64,000 bases of DNA from Mycobacterium sp. GA-2829 (GTDB taxonomy: Bacteria; Actinomycetota; Actinomycetes; Mycobacteriales; Mycobacteriaceae), in contig NZ_LQIT01000067.1 in assembly GCF_001499965.1 (NCBI RefSeq), positions 62,001 to 126,000 on the forward strand, written 5' to 3'. Each line of letters starts with the position of its first letter. Position 1 is the stretch's first letter. The translations under genes and the position numbers were made by a program. This document shows positions 44,331 through 52,163 of this stretch, piece after piece. The notes below the pieces were generated by a model. It was not told the origin of the DNA and made no database searches. It saw nothing but the letters and a program-made list of their open reading frames with translations.

Positions 44331-45974
44331 ATGTCTGCACAACAGGATTCGAAGAACCTCGACGTGGTGATCGTCGGGGCGGGGTTCGCCGGTCTCTACA
44401 TGCTGCACCGCGTCCGCGCGCTGGGGCTCACCGCGCACATCGTCGAACGCGGTGAGGACGTCGGCGGTACCTGGTACTGGAACCGCTATCCCGGGGCGCG
44501 CTGCGACATCGAGAGCGTCGACTACTCGTACTCGTTCGACGAGGAGCTCACCCGCGCGTGGCGGTGGACCGAGCGCTACGCCGCACAACCCGAGATCCTC
44601 TCCTACATCGGCCATGTCGCCGACCGCTTCGGCCTGCGTGACGGCATCACGTTCGGCACCACCGTGGAGCGAGCCGACTGGGACGACGAGGCCGGGCGGT
44701 GGACCCTGCGTTGTGACACCGGGCTGACCGTGCACGCCACCTTCTGCGTCATGGCGACCGGCTGCCTGTCGGTGGCCAAACAGCCCGAGTTCCCAGGGCT
44801 CTCGCAGTTCGGCGGGCAGTGGTACCACACCGGACGGTGGCCGCACGTGCCGGTGGACTTCACCGGAAGGCGGGTCGCGGTGATCGGCACCGGCTCGTCG
44901 GGCATCCAGGCCATCCCGCGCATCGCCGAGGCGGCAGAGCAGCTCTACGTGCTGCAGCGCACCCCGAACTACAGCATGCCCGCGCAGAACCGGCCGCTGT
45001 CGGACGACGAGTTCGACGCGGCGATCGCGGATTACCCGACCCGACGGCAGATCTGCCGACTCTCCGACGCCGGTGTGCCGCATCCGCCGCCGACGCAGGC
45101 CACCTTCGACGTCACCCCCGAGGAGCGGGAACGGCGCTTCGAGGAGGGCTGGCAACGCGGCGGGATCAACGCGCTGTCCGCGGCGTTCACCGACTTCTTC
45201 ACCGACGAGGAGGCCAACCGGATCGCACAGGAGTTCGCGCGCAACAAGATCCGCGACATCGTCACGGACCCCGAGACCGCGGAGCTGCTCTGCCCCCAGC
45301 ACCACATCGGCACCAAACGCACGTGTGTGGACACCGGCTACTTCCAGACCTACAACCGCGACAACGTCGAACTGGTGAGCAGCCGCGCCGAACCGATCGA
45401 CCAGATCACCGAGACAGGGATCCGGCTCGTCGGCGGCCGCCACCTCGACGTCGACACGATCGTGTTCGCGATCGGATTCGACGCCATCACCGGCGCATTG
45501 GCCGACATCGACATCCACGGGGTGGACGGTTCCGCGCTGCGCGACGAATGGGCCGACGGGTCGAGGACGCTGCTCGGTCTGCAGGTGGCCGGTTTCCCGA
45601 ACCTGTTCACGGTCACCGGCCCCGGCAGCCCGTCGGTGCTGAGCAACATGCTGATCTCCATCGAGCAGCACGTCGACTGGATCGCCGACTGCCTGCTGCA
45701 TCTGCGCAAACTCGGCCACGACCGCATCGAGGCCACCCGCGACGCCCAGGACCGGTGGATGGACCACGTCGCCGACCTGGCCGCCGAAACCCTCTACCCG
45801 CAAGCGAATTCGTGGTACGTCGGCGCCAACATCCCGGGTAAGCCACGCACCTTCATGCCCTACGTCGCCGGATGCGGCGAATACCGGCGGGAGTGCGAGG
45901 AGGTGGTCGCCGGCGGCTACTCCGGCTTCCTGCTCGGACGGCCCAGCACGGTGAGCGGAGGAGCCAACGCATGA
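44331..45974 (+). CDS. Baeyer-Villiger-type flavin monooxygenase
   Basis: NADPH- and FAD-dependent monooxygenase of 547 residues. FAD-binding GAGFAG (residues 16-21), GGTWYWNRYPGARCDIES, NADPH-binding GTGSSG (186-191) and, between them, the type I Baeyer-Villiger fingerprint FGGQWYHTGRWP (160-171) are all present. Such enzymes convert ketones to esters or lactones, or oxidise N and S atoms. The size and the YPGARCDIES stretch match the cyclohexanone/phenylacetone monooxygenase group. ATG at 44331 lies 6 bp after the Fe-ADH stop, and its own stop overlaps the ligase gene (ATGA). Within this operon it could oxidise an amine-derived ketone or the nitrogen itself. Confidence 0.9.
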   Translation: MSAQQDSKNLDVVIVGAGFAGLYMLHRVRALGLTAHIVERGEDVGGTWYWNRYPGARCDIESVDYSYSFDEELTRAWRWTERYAAQPEILSYIGHVADRFGLRDGITFGTTVERADWDDEAGRWTLRCDTGLTVHATFCVMATGCLSVAKQPEFPGLSQFGGQWYHTGRWPHVPVDFTGRRVAVIGTGSSGIQAIPRIAEAAEQLYVLQRTPNYSMPAQNRPLSDDEFDAAIADYPTRRQICRLSDAGVPHPPPTQATFDVTPEERERRFEEGWQRGGINALSAAFTDFFTDEEANRIAQEFARNKIRDIVTDPETAELLCPQHHIGTKRTCVDTGYFQTYNRDNVELVSSRAEPIDQITETGIRLVGGRHLDVDTIVFAIGFDAITGALADIDIHGVDGSALRDEWADGSRTLLGLQVAGFPNLFTVTGPGSPSVLSNMLISIEQHVDWIADCLLHLRKLGHDRIEATRDAQDRWMDHVADLAAETLYPQANSWYVGANIPGKPRTFMPYVAGCGEYRRECEEVVAGGYSGFLLGRPSTVSGGANA

Positions 45975-47371
45975 TCGACGCACCCACCGCCCCGACCCCG
46001 TCGGAGGTCCTGGCCCGGCTGCACGCCGAGGACGTCACCACGGTCATCATCGGCGGCACCGACACCCACGGGGTGATGCGCGGCAAACGGGTCCCGATCG
46101 CGCAGCTGCCCAGGATGCTCGAACACGGGATGCCGATGTGCGACGTGTTCTGGGTGATGCACGTCGACGAATCCGACCTCGTCGCGCGGCCGGACGGCTA
46201 CCGCGGCTACTTTCCCACCGAACGCGAGGGTTACCCGGACATCCTCGCCGTGCCGGATCTGAAGACGCTGCGAATCGTCCCGTGGCACAGCGGGACCGCC
46301 CTACTGCTGTGCGACTGGGTGCTGCCGCACGACCACCGGCCGGTGCCGATAGCGCCGCGGTCGGTGCTGCGCCGCGTCGTCGAACGTGCCGACGCGATGG
46401 GCTACGAACCGCTCAGCGCACTGGAGTTGGAGTTCTACCTGCTGCGCGAGAAGGCGGGCACCACCCACCACAAACGCGCTGACGAACTCGTGCCGCTGCA
46501 GGAGGCGCCGAGCACCTACGGCGTCGTGATGGGTTCGCTGCAGGAGGACATCGGCGCGCTGATCCGCCGCCACATGCTCGATTACGGTCTGCCGGTCGAG
46601 GCGTGCAATCCCGAGACCGGCCCCGGCCAGTTCGAGATCACGCTGCGCTACGGGCACAGCCTGAAAGCCGCCGACGACGCGTTCCTGTTCAAGTCGGCGG
46701 TCAAGGAGGTGGCCGCGCAGAACGATCTGCTCGCGACGTTCATGGCGAAACCGGTGACCGGTTGGGCGGGCAACAGCTGCCACGCGCACCTGAGCCTGCG
46801 CGACCTCACCGGAGGCGGCGTGTTCTACGACGAGAATGCCCCAGACCAGCTGTCCACCGCGATGCGCCACTTCGCCGGCGGGATCCTGCACACCATGCGG
46901 GAGTTCACCGCGCTGATGGCGCCCACCCCGAACTCCTACCGCCGCTACGTGCCGTACTCGTGGGCCGGGACCACCGCCACGTGGGGCATCGAGAACCGGT
47001 CGGTGGGGCTGCGCGTCATCCGTGAGGGTGAACACGGCACCCGCGTCGAGCACCGTCAGCCCGGCGGCGACGCCAACCCGTATCTGGTCACCGCCGCCGC
47101 GCTCGCGGGCGGACTGCACGGACTGCTCAACGAGACCGATCCCGGCGACATGTCGGCCACCGATGTCTACGGCCAGCCGGCCGGTCAGGTGCCCGCGCTG
47201 CCGACCACCCTCACCGAGGCGGTAAACCTGTTGGCCGACAGTGCGATCGCCAGAGAGTGGTTCGGCGACGACTTCGTCGACCACTACGTGCAGATGAAGC
47301 GCGCCGAGATCGCGGCGCAGGCGGTGGCGGTCACCGACTGGGAGGTCGCCCGCTACCTCGAGGCGATGTAG
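45971..47371 (+). CDS. Glutamine-synthetase-like gamma-glutamyl-amine ligase (PuuA/IpuC type)
   Basis: ATP-dependent ligase of the glutamine synthetase superfamily, 466 residues. Motifs: SALELEFYLL (metal Glu), NPETGPGQFEITL, GNSCHAHLSLRD (ATP/His), and ENRSVGLRVI with HRQPGGDANPYL. The tyrosine-adenylylation site of housekeeping GlnA is not seen, and the N-terminal beta-grasp is of the short PuuA-like type (THGVMRGKRVPI). Relatives such as PuuA and IpuC attach glutamate to putrescine, isopropylamine or ethanolamine to start their breakdown. Last gene of the operon, translationally coupled to the monooxygenase. The amine substrate is unknown, but its neighbours suggest an amine or amino alcohol. 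Confidence 0.88.
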   Translation: MIDAPTAPTPSEVLARLHAEDVTTVIIGGTDTHGVMRGKRVPIAQLPRMLEHGMPMCDVFWVMHVDESDLVARPDGYRGYFPTEREGYPDILAVPDLKTLRIVPWHSGTALLLCDWVLPHDHRPVPIAPRSVLRRVVERADAMGYEPLSALELEFYLLREKAGTTHHKRADELVPLQEAPSTYGVVMGSLQEDIGALIRRHMLDYGLPVEACNPETGPGQFEITLRYGHSLKAADDAFLFKSAVKEVAAQNDLLATFMAKPVTGWAGNSCHAHLSLRDLTGGGVFYDENAPDQLSTAMRHFAGGILHTMREFTALMAPTPNSYRRYVPYSWAGTTATWGIENRSVGLRVIREGEHGTRVEHRQPGGDANPYLVTAAALAGGLHGLLNETDPGDMSATDVYGQPAGQVPALPTTLTEAVNLLADSAIAREWFGDDFVDHYVQMKRAEIAAQAVAVTDWEVARYLEAM

Positions 47372-47377
47372 ACGACA

Positions 47378-47986
47378 TCAGCTGACCCGCAACCACCCCT
47401 CGGTGTGGCGGTAGAACGTCGACCGTTTCACCTCGCGCGGGCCCTCCACCCCGTCGCGGACCACCCGCGCGCCCGTCGTCCCCAACTGCGCGGCGCGCCC
47501 CGCCACCCAGCGGTGCGGGCGGCCCCGCCCCGTGAGCACCGCCGCGCGCAGCCCCGGCATCTCGTCGGTCGGCTCGATGCGCACCCCCGCGGCCTCCCCG
47601 GTGAACAGCGTCGTGTCGTCGACGATGGCCTCACCGAGCAGCGGTGCGCCCCGCCACTCCGCGGATCCCACGATCGCGATCCCGGCGTCGTCGCGGATCA
47701 GCGGCACCCGCCGCGCCGTCCCCGACAACGCGGTGCGCGCCGCGAACAGCCCCCGCGCGGCGGCCAGCTCGACGCCGAGCCGTTCGGTGCGCATCAGCCG
47801 GGTCAGCACGGTTGCCAGGTCGGCGTCGGCGCCCACGACGACGAGCCGGCGCGCACCGGCCGACGCCGCGTCGACATCGGCCGTCCCCGTCACCTCGACG
47901 GTGTCCAGACCGGTCAGGGCGCGCGGGATGCGGCGGTCCCCGAACCGGAGGACCACCACGTCTGCGGACCCGTCTCTGGCACTCAA
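47378..47986 (-). CDS. Conserved mycobacterial protein (Rv0358-like)
   Basis: Soluble protein of 202 residues with an N-terminal Rossmann-like half (RLVVVGADADLATVLTRLMR) and a beta-rich C-terminal half (TLFTGEAAGVRIEPTDEMPG) ending in FYRHTEGWLRVS. The second half recalls the accessory domain of diacylglycerol-kinase-like proteins, but I would not assign a function. The start is TTG at 47986: a near-perfect GGAGGAG at 47992-47998 is correctly spaced, and no ATG or GTG lies between. It is divergent from purA with 72 bp between. It corresponds in place and size to Rv0358. Confidence 0.75.
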   Translation of the reverse strand: MSARDGSADVVVLRFGDRRIPRALTGLDTVEVTGTADVDAASAGARRLVVVGADADLATVLTRLMRTERLGVELAAARGLFAARTALSGTARRVPLIRDDAGIAIVGSAEWRGAPLLGEAIVDDTTLFTGEAAGVRIEPTDEMPGLRAAVLTGRGRPHRWVAGRAAQLGTTGARVVRDGVEGPREVKRSTFYRHTEGWLRVS

Positions 47987-48058
47987 AACAACTCCTCCCG
48001 ACCTGCTGGGATAGGGTGTGTCACCGGCTGCACCACAATTCAAGCGGGAGATTAAGCC

Positions 48059-49354
48059 ATGCCGGCAATCGTGCTCATCGGAGCCCAGTGGGGTGACGAG
48101 GGCAAAGGAAAGGCCACCGATCTACTCGGCGGCCGCGTGCAATGGGTCGTTCGGTACCAGGGCGGCAACAACGCCGGCCACACCGTCGTGCTCCCGACCG
48201 GCGAGAACTTCGCCCTGCACCTCATCCCATCGGGCATCCTCACCCCCGGCGTCACCAACGTCATCGGCAACGGCGTCGTCGTCGATCCCGGGGTGCTGCT
48301 GACCGAGCTCAAGGGCCTCGAGGACCGCGGCGTCGACACCGAACGCCTGCTGATCTCGGCCGATGCGCACCTGCTGATGCCGTACCACGTCGCGATCGAC
48401 AAGGTCGTCGAGCGGTGGGCGGGCAGCAAGAAGATCGGCACCACCGGCCGCGGGATCGGCCCCTGCTACCAGGACAAGATCGCCCGCATCGGCATCCGGG
48501 TGGCCGACGTGCTCGACCCGGCGCAGCTGGCGGAGAAGATCGAGGCCGCGCTGGAGTTCAAGAACCAGGTGCTGGTCAAGATCTACAACCGCAAGGCGCT
48601 CGACGCCGACGAGGTGGTCGACAACCTGCTCGAGCAGGCCGAGGGGTTCAAACACCGCATCGCCGACGCCCGGTTGCTGCTCAACGCCGCGCTCGAGAAC
48701 GGCGAGACGGTTCTGCTGGAGGGGTCGCAGGGCACGCTGCTCGACGTGGACCACGGCACCTATCCGTTCGTCACCTCGTCGAACCCGACCGCGGGTGGCG
48801 CGGCCGTCGGATCCGGCATCGGGCCCACCCGCATCACCACGGTCCTCGGCATCCTCAAGGCCTACACGACCCGCGTCGGCTCCGGTCCGTTCCCGACCGA
48901 GCTGTTCGACGAGCACGGCGCCTATCTCGCCAAGACCGGTGGTGAGGTCGGTGTGACCACCGGCCGCGCCCGCCGCTGCGGCTGGTTCGACGCGGTGATC
49001 GCGCGGTACGCCACCCGCGTCAACGGCATCACCGACTACTTCCTGACCAAACTCGACGTGCTGTCCAGCCTGGAGACCGTGCCGGTCTGCGTCGGCTACA
49101 CCATCGACGGCAAGCGCACCGACGATATGCCGATGACCCAGAGCGACATCGCCCGCGCCGAACCGGTCTACGAGGAACTGCCCGGCTGGTGGGAGGACAT
49201 CAGCGCGTGCCGCACCTTCGACGAGCTGCCCGCCCGCGCGCGTGACTACGTGCTGCGGTTGGAAGAGCTTGCCGGAGCGCATGTCTCGTGCATCGGCGTG
49301 GGTCCGGGGCGCGATCAGACGATCGTGCGGCGCGACATCCTGGCCACTTCGTGA
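48059..49354 (+). CDS. purA: Adenylosuccinate synthetase
   Basis: GTP-dependent ligase joining IMP and aspartate, the first committed step to AMP. The 431-residue product begins with the P-loop-like GAQWGDEGKGKATD and has the further family marks QGGNNAGHTVV, GTTGRGIGPCYQDK, EGSQGTLLDVDHGTYPFVTS and TTGRARRCGWFD. ATG at 48059 follows GGGAGA. The stop overlaps the start of the hot-dog protein gene (GTGA), which is therefore cotranscribed. It corresponds to Rv0357c and is expected to be essential. Confidence 0.98.
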   Translation: MPAIVLIGAQWGDEGKGKATDLLGGRVQWVVRYQGGNNAGHTVVLPTGENFALHLIPSGILTPGVTNVIGNGVVVDPGVLLTELKGLEDRGVDTERLLISADAHLLMPYHVAIDKVVERWAGSKKIGTTGRGIGPCYQDKIARIGIRVADVLDPAQLAEKIEAALEFKNQVLVKIYNRKALDADEVVDNLLEQAEGFKHRIADARLLLNAALENGETVLLEGSQGTLLDVDHGTYPFVTSSNPTAGGAAVGSGIGPTRITTVLGILKAYTTRVGSGPFPTELFDEHGAYLAKTGGEVGVTTGRARRCGWFDAVIARYATRVNGITDYFLTKLDVLSSLETVPVCVGYTIDGKRTDDMPMTQSDIARAEPVYEELPGWWEDISACRTFDELPARARDYVLRLEELAGAHVSCIGVGPGRDQTIVRRDILATS

Positions 49355-49998
49355 GCGCCGACTACGGGCTGGATCCGCGGCGCACCGACCCGGAGTACAA
49401 CAAGCACGGCGGGTTCCCGGTGTTCGAGGCCGCCGAACCCGGACCGGGCTTCGAGAGGTTCCTGACCGCGATGCGCAAGGCGCAGGACCTCGCCGTCTCG
49501 GCGAATCCGGAGCCGGACACCTGGGACGCGGCGGCCGACCGTGTCGAGGAACTCATCGCACTGCTCGAACCGCACCGCGCCGGCGAGGGGGTCGGACCGG
49601 CCAACCGGGTGCCGACGCTGCCCGGTGCGGGCAGCCTGCTCATGCCACCGTGGCTGGTCACCAGGTTCGAGGCGGACGGCGTCGAACTCGAGGTCACGTT
49701 CAGCCGCTACCACGTGGGCGGCAACTCCGCGGTGCACGGCGGGGTGCTGCCGCTGCTGTTCGACTCGATGTTCGGCATGGTGATCCACGCGACCGGCCGC
49801 CCCATCAGCCGCACCGCGTTCCTGCATGTCGAGTACCGCGCCGTGACGCCGATCGACACCGTGCTGACCGCCCGCGGGTGGCTGCGCGAGGCCGAGGGCC
49901 GCAAGGCGTTCGTGAACGCCGAACTGCGGGACGCCGACGAGAAACTGCTCGCCGAGGCGAACGGCCTGATGATCCGGTTGCTGCCCGGCCAACCCTGA
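49351..49998 (+). CDS. Hot-dog-fold protein, PaaI/thioesterase-like (Rv0356c-like)
   Basis: The 215-residue protein has an N-terminal helical part of about 90 residues and a C-terminal hot-dog domain (about 100-215) with the central-helix motif GNSAVHGGVLPLLFDSMFG and SRTAFLHVEYRAVTPIDT. Such domains hydrolyse acyl-CoA thioesters; the N-terminal part is a mycobacterial addition. GTG at 49351 overlaps the purA stop, so expression is coupled to purA. It corresponds to Rv0356c. Substrate unknown. Confidence 0.84.
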   Translation: MSADYGLDPRRTDPEYNKHGGFPVFEAAEPGPGFERFLTAMRKAQDLAVSANPEPDTWDAAADRVEELIALLEPHRAGEGVGPANRVPTLPGAGSLLMPPWLVTRFEADGVELEVTFSRYHVGGNSAVHGGVLPLLFDSMFGMVIHATGRPISRTAFLHVEYRAVTPIDTVLTARGWLREAEGRKAFVNAELRDADEKLLAEANGLMIRLLPGQP

Positions 49999-50042
49999 GT
50001 CGGTGCGACGATGACCGCGTGGCCGGACCTCAACCGCACCGG

Positions 50043-50693
50043 ATGTCGACACCGCGGGCCGCAGCGCTGGCAGGCGTCGTGTTCGCGCTGCTGTTCGGCG
50101 CGGCGCTGATCCTCATCCGCCTGTCCCTGTCCGAGGGTGCCGAACCAGGATCCCAGTGGCTCGACGGCGGCAGTCACCGGTTGCGGGTGGCGGCGATGCT
50201 CATGCCGTTCGCGGGCATCGCGTTCCTGTGGTTCATCGGCGTGATCCGGGACGGTTTCGGCGCCTACGAGGACCGCTTCTTCGCGACCGTATTCCTCGGC
50301 AGTGGGCTGCTGTTCCTCGCGACGATGTTCGTCGCGTCCGGCGTCGGTGCCGGGCTGGAGGCGATGGGCGAGCACATCAACGCCTCGGCGGCCCGCTCGG
50401 ACGTGGCGACGTTCGGGCAAATGGTGTTGCTGGCCGCGTCGAAGACCTACGCCTTGCGGATGGCGTCGGTGTTCATGCTGTCGCTGGGCACGATCTGGTT
50501 GCGCACCGGGCTGATGCCGCGGCCGCTGGTCTACGGCACCTATCTCGTCGCGCTGGCACTCATGGTCGCCGCCGAGGTCAGCATGTGGCTGGTGCTGGCG
50601 TTCCCGGCCTGGGTGCTGGTGATCAGCGTGCTTCTGCTCACCCGGACGGTGGGTCTGGTGCCACCTTCAGCGCCTGCGCCGGACACAATCTGA
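50043..50693 (+). CDS. Integral membrane protein of unknown function
   Basis: The 216-residue protein has about six membrane helices (AALAGVVFALLFGAALILIR, MLMPFAGIAFLWFIGVI, FFATVFLGSGLLFLATMFVA and three more). No catalytic motif is recognised. ATG at 50043 is chosen; an in-frame GTG at 50019 is possible and neither has a good ribosome site. Its last 56 bases are antisense to the end of the ferredoxin gene. It lies 44 bp after the hot-dog gene and could be cotranscribed with purA. Confidence 0.7.
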   Translation: MSTPRAAALAGVVFALLFGAALILIRLSLSEGAEPGSQWLDGGSHRLRVAAMLMPFAGIAFLWFIGVIRDGFGAYEDRFFATVFLGSGLLFLATMFVASGVGAGLEAMGEHINASAARSDVATFGQMVLLAASKTYALRMASVFMLSLGTIWLRTGLMPRPLVYGTYLVALALMVAAEVSMWLVLAFPAWVLVISVLLLTRTVGLVPPSAPAPDTI

Positions 50694-50844
50694 CCGCCTC
50701 GCGGGCGTGGTCCTGCTCGCCGTCGGGCACCGGATCGGCCAACAGCACGACGATGCCGTCGTCGTCCTGGTCGAACACCTCCGGTGCGCTCATCACGCAG
50801 TTCCCCGCGCTGATGCAGGCGTCGCGGTCCACGTCGATCCTCAT
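50638..50844 (-). CDS. [3Fe-4S] ferredoxin, P450 partner
   Basis: Ferredoxin of 68 residues with three cluster Cys (CISAGNC and, near the C-terminus, LCPAQAL), the pattern of mycobacterial 3Fe-4S ferredoxins. It donates electrons to a cytochrome P450; the P450 gene ends 7 bp upstream, so the two are cotranscribed, P450 first. ATG at 50844 was chosen since the longer frame reads into the P450 gene. Its 3' end overlaps the convergent membrane-protein gene by 56 bp. Confidence 0.92.
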   Translation of the reverse strand: MRIDVDRDACISAGNCVMSAPEVFDQDDDGIVVLLADPVPDGEQDHAREAVRLCPAQALKVAPDPPSG

Positions 50845-50851
50845 CGCGTCC

Positions 50852-52057
50852 TCACCATCCCACCAGCAGTGACCGTAGCCCGTAGATGAAGTGAAACGAC
50901 CGGAACGAGACATCCTCGAACGGTTCGGCCAGCTCCAGGGTGGGGAACCGGCGCAGCAGCGCGGGTAACGCGATCCGCAACTCCATGCGGGCCAGCGGGG
51001 CCCCGAGGCAGTGGTGCACGCCGTGCCCGAACGCGAGGTGACCGGGGGCGCCGCGGCGGATGTCGAGGACGTCGGGGTCGGCGATGAAGTCGGGGTCGCG
51101 GTTGGCCGACGGCAGCGAGACGAACACCAGCCGTTCCGCGGGGATCGTCACCCCGGCGATCTCCACCTCGGTGGTGGTGATCCGCGGGATCCCGCTGTGC
51201 ACGATCGACAGCCAGCGCAGCAGTTCCTCGACCGCGGGGGCCACGGCGGCGGGATCGTCGCGCACCGTTGCGAGCTGATCGGGGTGGCGCAGCAGGGCCA
51301 GCACGCCGAGGCCGAGCATGTTCGACGTCGTCTCGTGCCCGGCGAGCAGCAGCAGACCCGCGATGCCCGCCAGTTCGTCGTCGGTCAGCTCGTCGCCGTG
51401 GTCGCGCACCAGCATGCCGAGGATGTCGTCACCCGGGGTGCGGCGCGCCCGCTGCACCAGCGTGTCCATGTAGTCGCGGCTCTGACGCACCATCTCCATG
51501 CGCTCGGGGATCGGCAGCGAGAAGTCGAGTTGACGGGCGCTGCGCCGCTGGAAATCTTCTCGGTCGGCGTACGGCACACCGAGCAGTTCGCAGATCACCA
51601 GCGACGGGATGGGCAGCGCGAACCCGTTGACCAGATCCGTTGGCGGCCCGCTCTTTTCGAGTGCGTCGAGGTGCTCGTCGACGATCGCGACGATGCGGGG
51701 TTCGAGCCGGTTGATGCGGCGCAGCGTGAACTCCGAGGTGAGCATCCGCCGCAGCCGCTGGTGTTCGGGCGGATCGTTGGCCAGCAGGTTGCCCGCCTGG
51801 GCCCTGGCCTGCTCGGCGTCGGTGATCGGACCGGCCGCGCCGACGAACCCGGGCGGGCGGGTGTTCGAGAACCGTTCGTGGTCGGCGAGTACGGCCTTGA
51901 CGTCCTCGTGGCGCGTGACCAGGAAGACGTCCATGTCGAACGCGTTCTTGACCATGCGGACACCGGTGGACTCCCGGATCTCGCGCAGCGCGGGGGTCGG
52001 GTCGAACCCGTTGCGGCGCATATGCAGAGGGGGGAGGGCGGGGGCCTCGGACGTCAT
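50852..52057 (-). CDS. Cytochrome P450
   Basis: Soluble haem monooxygenase of 401 residues. The I-helix oxygen site LLLAGHETTSNML, the K-helix EELLRWLS (ExxR) and the haem loop AFGHGVHHCLGAPLARMEL with the proximal Cys are complete. The substrate cannot be predicted. ATG at 52057 gives the expected length. The dedicated ferredoxin gene follows immediately; no reductase is nearby. An imperfect 23-bp dyad lies upstream but belongs to the end of the MMPL gene. Confidence 0.95.
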   Translation of the reverse strand: MTSEAPALPPLHMRRNGFDPTPALREIRESTGVRMVKNAFDMDVFLVTRHEDVKAVLADHERFSNTRPPGFVGAAGPITDAEQARAQAGNLLANDPPEHQRLRRMLTSEFTLRRINRLEPRIVAIVDEHLDALEKSGPPTDLVNGFALPIPSLVICELLGVPYADREDFQRRSARQLDFSLPIPERMEMVRQSRDYMDTLVQRARRTPGDDILGMLVRDHGDELTDDELAGIAGLLLLAGHETTSNMLGLGVLALLRHPDQLATVRDDPAAVAPAVEELLRWLSIVHSGIPRITTTEVEIAGVTIPAERLVFVSLPSANRDPDFIADPDVLDIRRGAPGHLAFGHGVHHCLGAPLARMELRIALPALLRRFPTLELAEPFEDVSFRSFHFIYGLRSLLVGW

Positions 52058-52096
52058 GCCAACCGAACGTACGCCTGTCGGCGCGGCTCGCGCATC

Positions 52097-52156
52097 GCCG
52101 AAACTGCGGTGAGATCGCGAAATCGCGCGCGAACGCGATCTGGCAGCAGTCTCGGC
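52097..52156 (-). terminator. Long imperfect hairpin after the MMPL transporter gene
   Basis: Arms at 52097-52119 and 52134-52156 pair in 19 of 23 positions (ends GCCGA...AGATCGCG), with a 14-nt loop. The hairpin begins 7 nt past the stop of the minus-strand transporter gene. No U-tract is present. Confidence 0.55.
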
Positions 52157-52163
52157 GGAAGAT

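Noticed and set aside
42927..45983. A minus-strand open frame of 1018 codons opposite the Fe-ADH and monooxygenase genes
   Set aside because: It is antisense to two proteins with complete family motifs; its translation is low-complexity and matches nothing. Long antisense frames are expected at this GC content.
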